From positions 1 through 49,992 of the forward strand of contig PUKV01000252.1 in NCBI GenBank assembly GCA_003550645.1: a stretch of DNA of 49,992 nucleotides, in the 5' to 3' direction. Made by a program: the position numbers and the translations under genes. The number at the start of each line of letters is the position of its first letter. The first letter of the stretch is position 1. Shown one piece after another: positions 35,596 to 45,132 of the stretch. The notes under the pieces were generated by a model. The model did not search any database, was not told where the DNA came from, and worked only from the letters and a program-made list of their open reading frames with translations. This DNA comes from Syntrophomonadaceae bacterium (GTDB taxonomy: Bacteria > Bacillota > Dethiobacteria > DTU022).

Positions 35596-36729
35596 TTGTT
35601 CTACCTTAAGCACATCAACCTGGAAGCATTTAGAAATTACAGGCAACAGTATATTCAATTCCATCCCGGATTGAATATTATTACCGGTGATAATGGCCAG
35701 GGCAAGACCAATCTGCTGGAAGCCATTTTTTTTCTGTCTGTCAATCGTTCCTTTAGAACCAGGAAAGATCAAGAACTGCTCCATTTTGGTGAAAACTGCT
35801 TTAATGTAAAAGGTAGTTTCATCAGGGATGATTTTGACCATGTTGTTCACGTGGGCTACAGGCATAATCAGCGTTTAACAATAAAAGTGAATAATGACCA
35901 GGGCCACCGCTATAATCATATTAAAGATTATCCGGTCATAGTATTTTGTCCAGATGACCTGCAGATTATCAGCGAAGGCCCGTCTATCCGGCGCCGTTTT
36001 TTAAACCTGGAAGCTTCCAGGCTCGATCCCACTTATTTAAAAAATCTAAGGGATTACCAGCGCGTCCTGAACCAGCGCAACCGGATTTTGAAAGATTTTA
36101 AAAACAGAACCTTAATTAACGACTACCTGGTTTCCTGGGATCAGGCATTAGTGTCTCTCGGTGTAAGCTTGATCAGGGTAAGGACGGATCTGGTCAAAGC
36201 GCTGGAAAAAGAGGCCAGGTTATTTTTTGATGCTATGACCGGATCTAAAGAGGAACTGTCCCTGGAATACGCAAGTACAGTTAAAAGATGCCAGGATTCA
36301 AATGAAATGATAGCGCAATTCCACCACGATCTTCAGGAAAAAAGGGAACAAGAAATGAAGCGATGTTCGACATTGCTTGGTCCGCATCTTGATGATATGG
36401 TAATTATGATAAACGGTTACAATACCCGGCATTATTCATCACAGGGGCAAAAAAGGACGGCTGCCCTGGCTTTGAAAATGGGAGAAGCAAGTCTTGTCCA
36501 AAAAAAACAAGATCTATACCCGATTATCCTGTTAGATGACGTTTTTTCTGAATTTGACCAGGCCAGAAAGCAGCACCTGCTAAATTTTATTCGCAAAAAT
36601 GCCGGCCAGTGTTTTATTACTTCTGCCGTTGATTTGGGCGGAATGATTGAAGAATTAAAGCGAAGTTACAAGCAGATTAAGATAAACCGGGGGATAATTG
36701 TTGATGAAGAAGTTAGGGCCGGTGATTGA
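35596..36729 (+). CDS. recF: DNA replication and repair protein RecF
   Basis: A 377-residue SMC-like ATPase that loads RecA at gaps with RecO and RecR. Walker A is GDNGQGKTNLLEAIFF, the ABC signature is YSSQGQKRTAALALKMGE, and Walker B is YPIILLDDVFSEFD. The start is a TTG with GGGGG 8 nt upstream. The yaaA (S4-domain) gene that commonly lies between dnaN and recF is missing; only 21 bp separate them. The end overlaps the DUF721 gene. Confidence 0.95.
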   Translation: MFYLKHINLEAFRNYRQQYIQFHPGLNIITGDNGQGKTNLLEAIFFLSVNRSFRTRKDQELLHFGENCFNVKGSFIRDDFDHVVHVGYRHNQRLTIKVNNDQGHRYNHIKDYPVIVFCPDDLQIISEGPSIRRRFLNLEASRLDPTYLKNLRDYQRVLNQRNRILKDFKNRTLINDYLVSWDQALVSLGVSLIRVRTDLVKALEKEARLFFDAMTGSKEELSLEYASTVKRCQDSNEMIAQFHHDLQEKREQEMKRCSTLLGPHLDDMVIMINGYNTRHYSSQGQKRTAALALKMGEASLVQKKQDLYPIILLDDVFSEFDQARKQHLLNFIRKNAGQCFITSAVDLGGMIEELKRSYKQIKINRGIIVDEEVRAGD

Positions 36730-37009
36730 AAATATCCTGCGCCGTCATAACCTCTGGCATGGATACCAGCAGTACTTAATTGTTGAGCAGTGGCCTGAAA
36801 TTGTTGGTCCAGATCTGGCTGAAGTTACAAAGGCGGAAAGCATATCCAACGGTTTACTCCGGGTGCTGGTAAAAGATTCAGTATGGGCTTATCACCTTTC
36901 AATGATGAAACCCCGGTTGAAGACAAAAATAAATAACTTTGCCGGTGGAAAAGTAGTAACTGATATATTTTTTCAAATTGGTGACCTTGAAAAGCAGGAA
37001 AAAGAATAA
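36704..37009 (+). CDS. DUF721 (DciA-like) protein
   Basis: A 101-residue protein with LGPVIENILRRHNLWHGYQQYLIVEQWPEIVG and LLRVLVKDSVWAYHLSMMKPRLKTKIN, matching DUF721. DciA, an actinobacterial and proteobacterial DUF721 protein, loads the replicative helicase. Whether this shorter Firmicute form does so is untested. It overlaps recF by 26 bp in another frame. ATG 36704 is preferred because GGGGG lies at a workable spacing; a TTG at 36698 is the alternative. Confidence 0.88.
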   Translation: MKKLGPVIENILRRHNLWHGYQQYLIVEQWPEIVGPDLAEVTKAESISNGLLRVLVKDSVWAYHLSMMKPRLKTKINNFAGGKVVTDIFFQIGDLEKQEKE

Positions 37010-37112
37010 CTATATGTAAATAGTAACAGGTAGCTGATTCAGCCATGGAAAGGGACTCAACCTGAATTATGCCATTTAAATCTACTATTTTCTTACTGGC
37101 GGGAGGATATTG

Positions 37113-37352
37113 ATGTTTTTACACATTGGTAATTCCAAAATAGTGTTTAATGATGATCTGATCGGTATTTTCAACCTTGACCCCATGCCTGCTCAGGTGA
37201 ACAAGCAGTTGATCAAGTCTGCTTCTTTTGAAGCACTGTATGATCATACTAAAAAAGATCATCCCAGGTCTTTTATTGTTACTGAAAATGATATTTATAT
37301 GTCACCTATTTCCCCCCTCACTTTATTCCGACGGCATAATTCTTCCGGATGA
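37113..37352 (+). CDS. remB: DUF370 protein RemB (YaaB), extracellular-matrix regulator
   Basis: A 79-residue protein with MFLHIGNSKIVFNDDLIGIFNLD and SFIVTENDIYMSPISPLTLFRR. This matches the DUF370/RemB family found between recF and gyrB in Firmicutes. B. subtilis RemB helps activate biofilm-matrix genes with RemA, and DUF370 proteins bind DNA. ATG 37113 has GGGAGG 6 nt upstream. The TTG at 37110 is unlikely. Confidence 0.9.
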   Translation: MFLHIGNSKIVFNDDLIGIFNLDPMPAQVNKQLIKSASFEALYDHTKKDHPRSFIVTENDIYMSPISPLTLFRRHNSSG

Positions 37353-37422
37353 AATAACCCGTAAACTGCTTTCCTGAAACATGTTATAATTACATAGGCG
37401 TAAACAGTTTTTTAATGTTTAA

Positions 37423-39357
<1,935 letters not shown>

Positions 39358-39419
39358 CTGAGCTAAGCTTTAGTAGATTCTATGAAAAAGTAAAATATAA
39401 TAAACGAGGTGAGAATGTT

Positions 39420-40766
39420 TTGAAGCATTCCAATGTGTTTTATCGATCCCTGGAAAAAAAGTATCCTTTGCTTGACAGGGGTGAAGGTATTTTCGTATGG
39501 GATGACTGTGGCCGCAGGTACCTGGACGGCGCATCCGGTTGTGTTGTTACCAATATCGGTTACGGGGTGCAATCAGTAGCGGAAGCCCTTTACAAGGAAG
39601 CCCGGCAGACGGGCTTTTCTCATGGAACTACCTTTACCAACAGACCCCAGGAAGAACTGGCCCGCCTGGTAACCGAAGACGCTCCCCCGGGCATGGATTA
39701 TGTTTATTTTGTCTCCGGGGGCACGGAGGCAAATGAAACCGCTTTCAGCCTTGCCATCCAGTATCACCGTCAAAAAAGCAACCATAAAAAATGGAAAATA
39801 ATCGGCAGGCGCCTGAGTTATCACGGCAGTTCATTTGCCACCCTTTCAACTGCCGGTAATATAGAACGGCGCAGCCTTTATTCTCCGCTTGTGATGCCTT
39901 TCCCGCTCGTCCCGGCCCCGCACTGCTACCGCTGTTATTGCGGCGCTACTTATCCGGAATGCGGGATTAGTTGTGCCCGGGAACTGGAGAATACCATTCT
40001 TGCAGAAGGACCAGAAAATGTAGCGGCCTTTATCTTTGAGCCGATCATCGGTACCTCTGCTGCAGCCAGTGTTCCCCCGGCTGAATACTTTACCATGGTT
40101 CGTGACATTTGCGATCGTTACGATGTGCTGATGATTACCGATGAAGTGCTCTGCGGTTACGGCAGGAGCGGTCTTTACATGGCTATGGATCACTTTGGAG
40201 TCAGCGCCGACCTGGTTACTCTTGGCAAAGGGCTGGGTGGAGGATACGCTCCGCTGGGTGCAGTTTTAATGCAGGAAAAAGTGTATGAGATTTTTAACAA
40301 CAATACCCGCAATTTCATTCATGGTTATTCGTACCAGGGTAACCCGGTTAGCTGTGCCGCCGGGGTGGCTGTAAACCTGTATATAAAAGAGAACAACCTT
40401 TTCCAGCAAGTTGAAGAAAAAGGCCGGTACCTGAAAGGCAAGCTAAATGAAGTTGCTGCCGGCAGGCCAATCGTTGGCGATGTCCGGGGCATGGGTTTAC
40501 TCCTGGGACTGGAACTGGTCAAGGACAGGGAGACAAGGGAATCTTACCCGGCATCAATTGCCCTGGCTGAAAAGGTCCGTGCAATAGCCATGCATGAACT
40601 GGACGAAGGGTTGCTAGTATATACCGGGGTGGGCAGAACGGCCGATATTTTTCCTCGCGATTATCTGCTTGTTGCTCCACCGTTTGTAATCGAGAAAGCA
40701 GAAATGGACTTGCTGGTTGACCTGCTCGCTGGAGCAGTAGATAAAGCATGTGAAAGCCTTGCTTAA
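39420..40766 (+). CDS. Class III PLP-dependent aminotransferase
   Basis: A 448-residue fold-type I aminotransferase of the omega-amino acid/GABA group. PLP motifs are VSGGTEANETAFSLA (phosphate binding), FEPIIGTSAAASVPP, the PLP-nitrogen Asp in MITDEVLCGYGRSG, and the Schiff-base Lys in LVTLGKGLGGGYAPLGAV. A cysteine-rich loop, HCYRCYCGATYPECGISCAREL, is characteristic of one subgroup and might be structural or metal-binding. The TTG start at 39420 has GAGGTGAG 7 nt upstream. The substrate is unknown; a beta- or omega-amino acid fits. It begins the cassette between gyrB and gyrA. Confidence 0.85.
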   Translation: MKHSNVFYRSLEKKYPLLDRGEGIFVWDDCGRRYLDGASGCVVTNIGYGVQSVAEALYKEARQTGFSHGTTFTNRPQEELARLVTEDAPPGMDYVYFVSGGTEANETAFSLAIQYHRQKSNHKKWKIIGRRLSYHGSSFATLSTAGNIERRSLYSPLVMPFPLVPAPHCYRCYCGATYPECGISCARELENTILAEGPENVAAFIFEPIIGTSAAASVPPAEYFTMVRDICDRYDVLMITDEVLCGYGRSGLYMAMDHFGVSADLVTLGKGLGGGYAPLGAVLMQEKVYEIFNNNTRNFIHGYSYQGNPVSCAAGVAVNLYIKENNLFQQVEEKGRYLKGKLNEVAAGRPIVGDVRGMGLLLGLELVKDRETRESYPASIALAEKVRAIAMHELDEGLLVYTGVGRTADIFPRDYLLVAPPFVIEKAEMDLLVDLLAGAVDKACESLA

Positions 40767-41078
40767 TAATTATTCTAGCGAACCGGCCTGGTATTTAAAC
40801 CTGCTTTTCTTGAGGGTTACTCTAAAAAGCCGGGTGGTTTGCCTGCATTGTTGCTTTCCATGTTCCCTCCTGCTATTAATTTTTAAGATAATTTAACAAT
40901 TTTCATAGAGGGTATTTTGAGAAATAAACGAATAAGAAATAAGTGAATAGTACTAAAACTAAGATATAAAAAAATTAGCACTATCAAGATTTCAACTACC
41001 CAGGACTGGCCTGCTAAGCCACAGTAGACGGTTCCACCCTTTTCCTTTCGGCCCTGAAACTATGCTTTATGGGATATT

Positions 41079-41140
41079 CGAACCGTTTTCATGACGCCGC
41101 TTAGCATTTAACAAGGAAAACAGGCTGATTAGTTGCTCAA
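41079..41140. repeat. Degenerate dispersed repeat (copy B)
   Basis: It matches 14912-14990 in blocks: CGAACCG, CGCCGCTTAGCATT, AACAAGG, AAAACAGG, CTGATTAGTTGCTCA. This copy lacks the GGGCAACA-type insertion of copy A. The match was made by eye. Confidence 0.5.
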
Positions 41141-41210
41141 TATTTAGGCTTGCAGCACCTGGATTAATACTGGTTTTTGTAGCAATCTACTTCACTACGG
41201 GGGGTGAGTG

Positions 41211-41243
41211 ATGGGTTTTAAGCTGGGCCTGATTTCAAATTAA
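41211..41243 (+). CDS. Possible 10-codon leader ORF upstream of TAXI gene
   Basis: ATG 41211 is preceded by GGGGGGTGAG about 4 nt upstream and encodes MGFKLGLISN followed by TAA. The ORF ends 32 bp before the TAXI start. A ribosome site this strong before so short an ORF is unusual and could indicate a leader peptide or a coupling device. It may equally be chance. Nothing in the peptide resembles a known attenuator. Confidence 0.25.
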   Translation: MGFKLGLISN

Positions 41244-41275
41244 AAAAGATTAAATCGAGGAGGTTAAAGTAAAAA

Positions 41276-42319
41276 ATGAATATGAAAAAAGCTTTAAGCT
41301 TGATGCTGGTCGTGTTTTTTGTGGTAAGCTTGATGCTGGTCGTCGGTTGCGAACCTGCAGAGGAACCGGAGCCCGAGCCAGAGGAACCGGAAGAAGAAGT
41401 AGAAGAGCCGGAACCAGATGAAGAAGAAGAAGTAGGGCCGGTGCGCTGGACTATCGCTTCCGGCTGGGTAGCCGGGGTCTATTACCCCATCTCCGGGGCC
41501 ATGTCCCGGGTCGCTTATGAAAACATGGATAATATCAGCCTGACCGCTGAAGCTTCCGGCGCCTCGGTGGCCAACGCCCGCCTGATCGGGACAAAGGACG
41601 CCGAGCTGGCTATCCTGCAAAATGATATCGCCTATTATGCCTACAATGGCATAGAAATGTATGAAGATGAAGCTGTTCCCGAAATGAGAGGGTTTTTCAC
41701 CCTCTATCCCGAGCACTGCCAGATCGTAGCCAGCGCTGATGCCGGGATTGAAAACCCGGGCGACCTGGCCGGAAAAGATGTTGCCGTAGGGCCCCTGGGC
41801 AGCGGAACTGAAGCTAACGCGGTGCAGATCCTTGAAGCCTACGACCTGACTTTTGATGATCTTGGCTCTGTAGAACGTATTACTGCCAGTGAAGCGGCCG
41901 ACTTCTTAAGGGACGGCCGAATTGATGCAGCATTTTTCACTGTTGGTTTGGGTGCAGCCGCCATTGAGGAAGTTGCTATTGTAAAAGATGTAGAAATTGT
42001 AACCATTGACGATGATAAGATTGACTGGTTGATCGAAACCTACCCCTATTATTCTAAAGAGGTTATTCCGGCAGACACCTACAGTGGCGTTCCGGAATCC
42101 ACAACCGTAGCTGTTTTGGCCATGGTAGTGGGGCATGCCGATCTTTCTGAAGATCTGGCCTACGAATTTACCAGTAACATTTTTGAAAACATAGATACCA
42201 TTCACGGCGCCCATGAAAGAGGGACCCTGATTACCCTGGATACCGCTCTTGAAGGGATGCCGATTGAACTACATCCCGGTGCGGAAAGATACTTCCAGGA
42301 GCAGGGGCTAGTTGACTAA
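41276..42319 (+). CDS. TAXI-family TRAP transporter solute-binding lipoprotein
   Basis: A 347-residue extracytoplasmic binding protein. It has an N-terminal lipoprotein signal with lipobox LVVGC (cleavage before the Cys at about residue 25) and a Glu/Pro-rich linker (AEEPEPEPEEPEEEVEE). The TAXI fold shows IASGWVAGVYYPISGAMSRV, GASVANARLIG, ELAILQNDIAYYAYNG and GPLGSGTEANAVQIL. It captures an unknown, probably carboxylate-type ligand for the fused permease that follows. The signal peptide contains an in-frame duplication of SLMLVV encoded by a 19-bp direct repeat. GAGGAGG lies 12 nt before the ATG. Confidence 0.93.
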   Translation: MNMKKALSLMLVVFFVVSLMLVVGCEPAEEPEPEPEEPEEEVEEPEPDEEEEVGPVRWTIASGWVAGVYYPISGAMSRVAYENMDNISLTAEASGASVANARLIGTKDAELAILQNDIAYYAYNGIEMYEDEAVPEMRGFFTLYPEHCQIVASADAGIENPGDLAGKDVAVGPLGSGTEANAVQILEAYDLTFDDLGSVERITASEAADFLRDGRIDAAFFTVGLGAAAIEEVAIVKDVEIVTIDDDKIDWLIETYPYYSKEVIPADTYSGVPESTTVAVLAMVVGHADLSEDLAYEFTSNIFENIDTIHGAHERGTLITLDTALEGMPIELHPGAERYFQEQGLVD

Positions 42320-42337
42320 AGCAACCTTTTACAGCGG

Positions 42338-42366
42338 GGTGCAGGATCTTCAATAGGTCCTGCACC
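42338..42366 (+). promoter_or_regulatory. Intergenic hairpin between TAXI and permease genes
   Basis: A 9-bp perfect stem, GGTGCAGGA/TCCTGCACC, has an 11-nt loop and is followed by TTGTTC rather than a long T-tract. It lies 18 bp after the binding-protein stop and about 40 bp before the permease. Such hairpins between binding-protein and permease genes usually lower downstream expression or protect the upstream message from 3' decay. An outer AGCAACC/GGTTGCT pair can enclose it. Confidence 0.7.
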
Positions 42367-42404
42367 TTGTTCAAGATACCTGGTTGCTGGAGAGGTGGGT
42401 TTAT

Positions 42405-44432
42405 GTGCAAAAGGATGATCTATTTAAACTTCCGGATCTACCAGAAGAACTAGAAAAATTTACTGAAGAAGGCATGACCAGGCAATTGATCGGCAAGGCG
42501 GGCCTTATTGTTTTTATCATTGGAGCCCTGTGGGCTTTGTTTCACCTTTACACCGCCGGCGCAGGACAGCTGACGGCAAGCTTGCAGCGTTCGGCTCACC
42601 TGTCAGTGGCCCTGGTTCTTTGTTTTCTTTACTTTCCCTACACCAAAAAGAGAGAAGAGCTTTATAGGAAGCTGCCCTGGTACGATATTTTACTGGCCTT
42701 GGTGAGTTTTGTCTCGGTGTTTTATGTATTTGTCTTTTATGAAGATCTTGCCCTCAGGGTCGGGAGGCCACTGCTGATCGACTTGATCTTCGGAGGCGTG
42801 GCCGTTCTGATGGTCCTGGAATGCGCCCGGCGTGCCTTTGGGTTTGTGCTCCCGACGGTTACGGTGTTTTTTCTTTTCTACTCTTATTTTGGACCTTATT
42901 TTCCCGATCTTATCGCTCACCGGGGCTACAGCTTAAGGCGGATTATCGATCACCTCTACCTGACCGGTGAAGGAATGTTTGGCATCCCCGTCGGGGTGGC
43001 CGCCTCTTTCGTGTTTGCTTTTGTTATGTTCGGCTGCTTCTTCCAGGCCTCAGGGGCCGGTGGTTACCTGGTCAACCTGGCCAATGCCATGCTGGGCAGG
43101 ACCAGGGGGGGACCGGCCAAGGCTGCTGTCGTCGGCAGCGGCTTTATGGGCAGCATCGTCGGCAGTTCGGTGGCCAATACCGTGGTCACCGGTTCGATGA
43201 CCATCCCGATGATGAAAAGGGCCGGCTACAAGCCCGAAGTAGCCGGAGGAATTGAAACCGCCGCCTCTACCAATGGCCAGTTTTTGCCGCCGATCATGGG
43301 CGCGGCCGCTTTCATCATGGCTGAATTTACCGCCATCCCTTATTACCAGATCATCATCCACGCCGCCCTGCCTGCGGTAATTAGTTATGTAGCCTTATTG
43401 ATCATGGTCCACCTGGAAGCGGCAAAAATGGATATTAAAGCGCTGCCCAAAGAAGAAATACCCCCCTTTGTATCAACTTTTTTTGCCGGGATCCACTTTT
43501 GGATTCCGGTGGTGGTCCTGGTTTACTACCTGCTCGTTTTAAGGGTTACCCCGCTGACCGCGGGCTTTTACGGTATTTTAGCCATGCTCCTGGTCAGCCT
43601 GGCCGTTAAACTGCTGCAAGCATTCAAGGAGATCAGGGCAGGCAGCATAGAGGCCTGGCCTGCTGTTAGCGAGCAGCTTAAAGTTATGGGCAAAGAGTTT
43701 ATAGATGGCCTGGACAGCTCGGCCAAGAGTATGGCCGGCATTGGGGTAGCCTGCGGCTGTGCCGGCTTGATTGTCGGTGTGATCAGCCTGACCGGGCTGG
43801 GCTTGCGGATGACCATCTTTTTCTCGGTGCTCGCAGGAGACAGCCTGTTGCTGCTGCTGGTCATTGCGGCCGTGATGTCTATCGTGCTGGGCATGGGCCT
43901 GCCGACCACTGCAAAATATGTGATTATGGCTACCCTGGTGGCTCCGGCAGTGCTGTTTGTTGAGCCTGACCTGCCGGTAGTGGCCATCCATCTTTTCATT
44001 CTATATTATGCCATCCTGGCCGACGACACTCCGCCGGTCGGTGTGGCCGCTTATTCTGCCGCTGCCGTAGCCCGTTCGGAACCGATCAGGACCGGGATCC
44101 AGGGCTTTAAAGTTGACATGGCCGCATTCCTGCTGCCGTTCATGTTTATCTATAACACAGAATTCCTTTTAATTGATACGACCTGGCAGGGTGCCGTATT
44201 AATTTCAGCAACTTCACTTTTTGGGATGTATTGCTTTGCCGCTGTTGTCCAGCGCTGGTTATTTACAAAGTTACGTATTTATGAGCAGGCAATTTTGCTC
44301 GCTATTGCGATATCCATGATCTGGCCGACGATCCTGACGGATATTATCGGGGTTTCTGTCTTTGCGTTTATCTATATAATGCAGCGCAGGCGTAAAGCTT
44401 TTGAAGACACTAAAGGGGTAACACCTGCTTAG
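42405..44432 (+). CDS. TRAP transporter fused permease (DctQM type, TAXI-associated)
   Basis: A 675-residue polytopic membrane protein that combines the small (DctQ) and large (DctM) TRAP subunits. The first membrane block (about residues 35-175) precedes the DctM core with GGPAKAAVVGSGFMGSIVGSSVANTVVTGSMTIPMM, ETAASTNGQFLPPIMGAAAFIMAEF, and the second half LGMGLPTTAKYVIMATLVAPA and ADDTPPVGVAAYSAAAVA. These repeats form the Na+- or H+-coupled transport core. I use GTG 42405, after GAGAGGTGGG. The ORF-track TTG would lie within that ribosome site. Confidence 0.93.
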   Translation: MQKDDLFKLPDLPEELEKFTEEGMTRQLIGKAGLIVFIIGALWALFHLYTAGAGQLTASLQRSAHLSVALVLCFLYFPYTKKREELYRKLPWYDILLALVSFVSVFYVFVFYEDLALRVGRPLLIDLIFGGVAVLMVLECARRAFGFVLPTVTVFFLFYSYFGPYFPDLIAHRGYSLRRIIDHLYLTGEGMFGIPVGVAASFVFAFVMFGCFFQASGAGGYLVNLANAMLGRTRGGPAKAAVVGSGFMGSIVGSSVANTVVTGSMTIPMMKRAGYKPEVAGGIETAASTNGQFLPPIMGAAAFIMAEFTAIPYYQIIIHAALPAVISYVALLIMVHLEAAKMDIKALPKEEIPPFVSTFFAGIHFWIPVVVLVYYLLVLRVTPLTAGFYGILAMLLVSLAVKLLQAFKEIRAGSIEAWPAVSEQLKVMGKEFIDGLDSSAKSMAGIGVACGCAGLIVGVISLTGLGLRMTIFFSVLAGDSLLLLLVIAAVMSIVLGMGLPTTAKYVIMATLVAPAVLFVEPDLPVVAIHLFILYYAILADDTPPVGVAAYSAAAVARSEPIRTGIQGFKVDMAAFLLPFMFIYNTEFLLIDTTWQGAVLISATSLFGMYCFAAVVQRWLFTKLRIYEQAILLAIAISMIWPTILTDIIGVSVFAFIYIMQRRRKAFEDTKGVTPA

Positions 44433-44467
44433 GTCTAAGTGCCTGGCAAAACTGGCGGGTTACAGCG

Positions 44468-44986
44468 ATGTGCGTATTAACTAAAATGCAGGCATGTCCG
44501 GGAGCGAGAAAATATAGACCGCTATATTGTATTCTGCTCCTGGGTATGCTTGTTTTTATCTATTCCGGCATCATGCATATACATTCTCCGCAGCAGCACC
44601 TGGTTGTGGAAGCGCCCGGGGAAGAGCAGTATCTTTATTCCATACCTGCTAATAATAATGATGTTTTTGAAATGACCTATCTACATTCGGTGAGCAACCG
44701 GCTGGTACAGGGCCGTTTTGAAATCACCGGAGAAGGAGATATCAGGCCGCTCACTACAACTTTTGACTCTTTTGGCCCGGGTCTCCCTGAACTGGATGGT
44801 TCACTTGACTATGAAGTCCAAAACGGAAAATTTGTGGTTTACCATGATGAAGAGCCCAGGGAAAAGATTAGCCTGTTTGTTTCCCCGCTAACAGAGGACC
44901 GGCTATACTGGTATGGTCAGGAATACGACCTCGCCTCTCATTTTGAAAAACCGGTCTTGCTCAAGATTTATACCTCCACTAAATGA
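44468..44986 (+). CDS. DUF1850 domain protein, TAXI-TRAP accessory
   Basis: A 172-residue protein with one N-terminal membrane segment (YCILLLGMLVFIYSGIMHI) and an extracytoplasmic DUF1850 domain containing MTYLHSVSNRLVQGRFEI and TTTFDSFGPGLPELDG. DUF1850 genes characteristically follow TAXI TRAP permeases, which supports the assignment. The function is unknown. The ribosome site before ATG 44468 is weak, and M9 is another possible start. Its TGA stop lies inside the first arm of a REP-like element, so the last few codons may have been altered by that insertion. Confidence 0.83.
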   Translation: MCVLTKMQACPGARKYRPLYCILLLGMLVFIYSGIMHIHSPQQHLVVEAPGEEQYLYSIPANNNDVFEMTYLHSVSNRLVQGRFEITGEGDIRPLTTTFDSFGPGLPELDGSLDYEVQNGKFVVYHDEEPREKISLFVSPLTEDRLYWYGQEYDLASHFEKPVLLKIYTSTK

Positions 44987-45046
44987 AACGCGGAACCGTC
45001 CCCGTGTTTCGCCTGGAACCGTCCTCATGTTTCGCCCGTGTTTCGT
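44985..45046. repeat. REP-like element, second family member with GAACCGTCCCC core
   Basis: Unit 1 (44985-45010) has GAAAC and GTTTC ends around GCGGAACCGTCCCCGT. A second, degenerate core GGAACCGTCCTCATGTTTC (45015-45033) and a further CGTGTTTCG follow. The GAACCGTCCCC core is identical to that of the 1821-1909 element, but the pairing arms differ. The DUF1850 stop codon overlaps the first arm. The region continues into TTTTT, so the element may also terminate transcription. Confidence 0.8.
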
Positions 45047-45132
45047 TTTTATTCTCTTTTCTGTTCTGGCAATATATGATAGAATCTATTCATTATATTA
45101 CTTTCCGATCATATACACGTTAAGGAGACGAA

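Larger units (their letters stand above)
40767..41275. other. 509-bp intergenic region upstream of the TRAP genes
   Basis: The stretch contains degenerate repeat copy B (41079-41140), an AGACGGTTCCACC fragment at about 41027, and a 10-codon ORF at 41211-41243 with a strong ribosome site. No recognisable full gene is present. A promoter for the TRAP operon is expected here but I cannot place it firmly. Confidence 0.5.

Noticed and set aside
41345-41432. Glu/Pro-rich low-complexity stretch as a separate repeat gene
   Set aside because: It is the linker after the lipoprotein cysteine of the TAXI binding protein, a normal feature of such lipoproteins.
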